Positions 53,694 through 54,510 of a stretch of 54,510 bases of DNA are shown here, piece by piece. The stretch comes from Clostridia bacterium (lineage in GTDB: Bacteria > Bacillota > Clostridia > Oscillospirales > CAG-272). Each line of letters starts with the position of its first letter. Within the stretch, counting starts at the first letter, position 1. The notes beneath the pieces were generated by a model, which was not told where the DNA came from, made no database searches, and was given only the letters and a program-made list of their open reading frames with translations. The stretch lies in assembly GCA_017624905.1 (NCBI GenBank), contig JAGAMD010000003.1, positions 1 to 54,510 of the forward strand. The letters are read 5' to 3'. A program made the position numbers and the translations under genes.

Positions 53694-54188
53694 ATGTTAT
53701 TTATGTCATTTATTTCAAATTTTGAAAAATTAACGGTAAAATTTTATGACTATATGTTTGAAATAATGAGATTTATATTTATTTTTGGAATACCTTTAAT
53801 TATAATATGTATAGGTGTAATTTTTCTTCTGAAAATTTTTGTTTTTCCTGCTTTTTTTAGTGGAAGAAAAAAGCAAACATTAACAGTAATAGCAAACGTA
53901 GTTGATAAGCGAGAAGAGATGCTTATGAATCCGTCAGGTATATACTATTTATATTATGTTATGTTTACCTTTGGCGAAAATGAAAAAATTGAGCTTAAGG
54001 TAACTAAAGGCGAATATAAATCTCTAAACTATATGGATAAGGTTGAATTAACACACAAGGGCGACAAAATAGTAAATCTTATCGTGCTTGAAAAGTCCAA
54101 AGAAGAAACCAAGGGCGAAACTAAGTATGCTGGAAGCACAATGCGTTCGTCGCTTAATGAATTAGCACAAAAGAAAAGAGAAGAATAA
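53694..54188 (+). CDS. DUF2500-like membrane-anchored protein
   Basis: This 164-residue protein has one hydrophobic segment near residues 25-55, which should anchor it in the membrane. The following domain has short strands: VIANVVDKREE, YYLYYVMFTFGENEKIELKVTKGEYKSL and DKVELTHKGDKIV. This pattern fits DUF2500, a domain of unknown function. A Lys/Glu-rich tail follows. GGGAG precedes the ATG by seven bases. It is the last ordinary chromosomal gene before transposon sequence. Confidence 0.68.
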   Translation: MLFMSFISNFEKLTVKFYDYMFEIMRFIFIFGIPLIIICIGVIFLLKIFVFPAFFSGRKKQTLTVIANVVDKREEMLMNPSGIYYLYYVMFTFGENEKIELKVTKGEYKSLNYMDKVELTHKGDKIVNLIVLEKSKEETKGETKYAGSTMRSSLNELAQKKREE

Positions 54189-54265
54189 AAAATCGCAAGC
54201 AAATGCGGTGGCTTCTTAAGGACAGTTTCTGAGAATTAAGAACTACGAGCATTGCGAAGGCTAAG

Positions 54266-54310
54266 AAAAATACGAGAACATTTCGGTGTTTCTCGTATTT
54301 TTCTTTTTTG
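54266..54310 (+). terminator. Terminator in front of the TnpV gene
   Basis: AAAAATACGAGAA (54266-54278) and TTCTCGTATTTTT (54290-54302) pair and are followed by CTTTTTTG. The bases 54189-54265 hold no visible gene. Confidence 0.8.
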
Positions 54311-54510
54311 CACATTTGCAGATTTTCTATTCTTATAGTACACTTAAAGCACCAAAGGAAAGGAAGGTGCAATAAGATGAAAAAGTACATTGAACAGAAC
54401 GGAATTACCTACGAACTCAGAGGCGAGCAATATTACCCCTTGCTTGAACTTCCCAAACAAAAGGAGATCGGCAAGTACGGAAGATTGCACCTTGAATATC
54501 TCAAAGCGCA
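54311..54510 (+). mobile_element. Left part of a TnpV-carrying transposon or integrative element
   Basis: Bases from about 54311 to the window end have more GC-ending codons than the rest of the window and encode the first codons of a TnpV-like protein. The element end is not visible. The boundary with the chromosome is probably in 54189-54311. Confidence 0.45.
54377..54510 (+). CDS. tnpV: TnpV-like transposon-encoded protein (partial, N terminus)
   Basis: The reading frame starts MKKYIEQNGITYEL, then a GEQYYPLLELP segment and IGKYGRLHLEYLKA before running off the window. This matches the start of TnpV-type proteins encoded by Tn4451-like mobilizable transposons and other integrative elements in Clostridia. 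Their exact function is unclear. The gene has a Shine-Dalgarno-like GGAAGG upstream. Codon use (CTC, GGC, CCC, GCG) is richer in GC than the chromosomal genes, as expected for transferred DNA. Confidence 0.8.
   Translation, partial: MKKYIEQNGITYELRGEQYYPLLELPKQKEIGKYGRLHLEYLKA

Overview
The window is about 54.5 kb of AT-rich chromosome from a Gram-positive anaerobe, most likely an uncultured gut member of the Clostridia (Oscillospirales- or Christensenellales-like). The evidence is the rpsF-ssb-rpsR order, a CCA-encoding tRNA set, a trimeric bifurcating [FeFe] hydrogenase, BY-kinase capsule control genes, secreted lipoproteins with Asn/Thr linkers, and strong AGGAGG ribosome sites. Species cannot be fixed from sequence alone. 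Most of the window is ordinary chromosome, but both edges carry mobile DNA: the last codons of an IS3-type transposase at 1-78 and the first codons of a TnpV-like transposon protein at 54377-54510.

Layout. 0.1-4 kb: a minus-strand Na/Pi symporter, then an esterase-SDR pair, then tRNA-Lys. 4.2-7.6 kb: a small lipoprotein and a large secreted protein with CxxC repeats. 7.7-17.7 kb: rnhA, the rpsF-ssb-rpsR operon, rpsT with a structured leader, and a stand-alone rpoB-rpoC operon. 17.7-21.1 kb: a secreted LRR/CxxC/CotH-kinase protein. 21.2-26.8 kb: asnA, a DMT transporter, tRNA-Leu, a metallopeptidase-dehydrogenase pair, then smpB, an acyltransferase and tmRNA. 26.8-34.3 kb: a gene-free structured stretch, membrane proteins, tRNA-Arg, a GT2-radC pair, and a compact HPrK-like kinase / PqqD / S26-peptidase cassette. 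34.3-40.6 kb: a run of plus-strand genes (two paralogous RNA methyltransferases, exported nucleoside hydrolase, GNAT, Nif3-like, MBL hydrolase, phosphoesterase). 40.7-46.6 kb: a carbohydrate-binding lipoprotein and a minus-strand polysaccharide control operon (CpsB phosphatase, Wzz, CpsD kinase, O-antigen ligase). 46.7-53.5 kb: a B12-binding radical SAM protein, Mrp, and HydC-HydB-HydA.

How the genes work together. SmpB and tmRNA form the ribosome rescue system. The hydrogenase trimer recycles NADH and ferredoxin during fermentation and sits directly behind the Fe-S carrier Mrp. The CpsB/Wzz/CpsD trio controls polymer length and export of a surface polysaccharide whose glycosyltransferases are not in the window. 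The kinase-PqqD-peptidase cassette looks like part of a peptide-modification pathway with no precursor or radical SAM partner beside it; it is the best candidate for an undescribed system. Promoters are unusually uniform: nearly all those found have a 17-nt spacer and an extended TGn -10 element.
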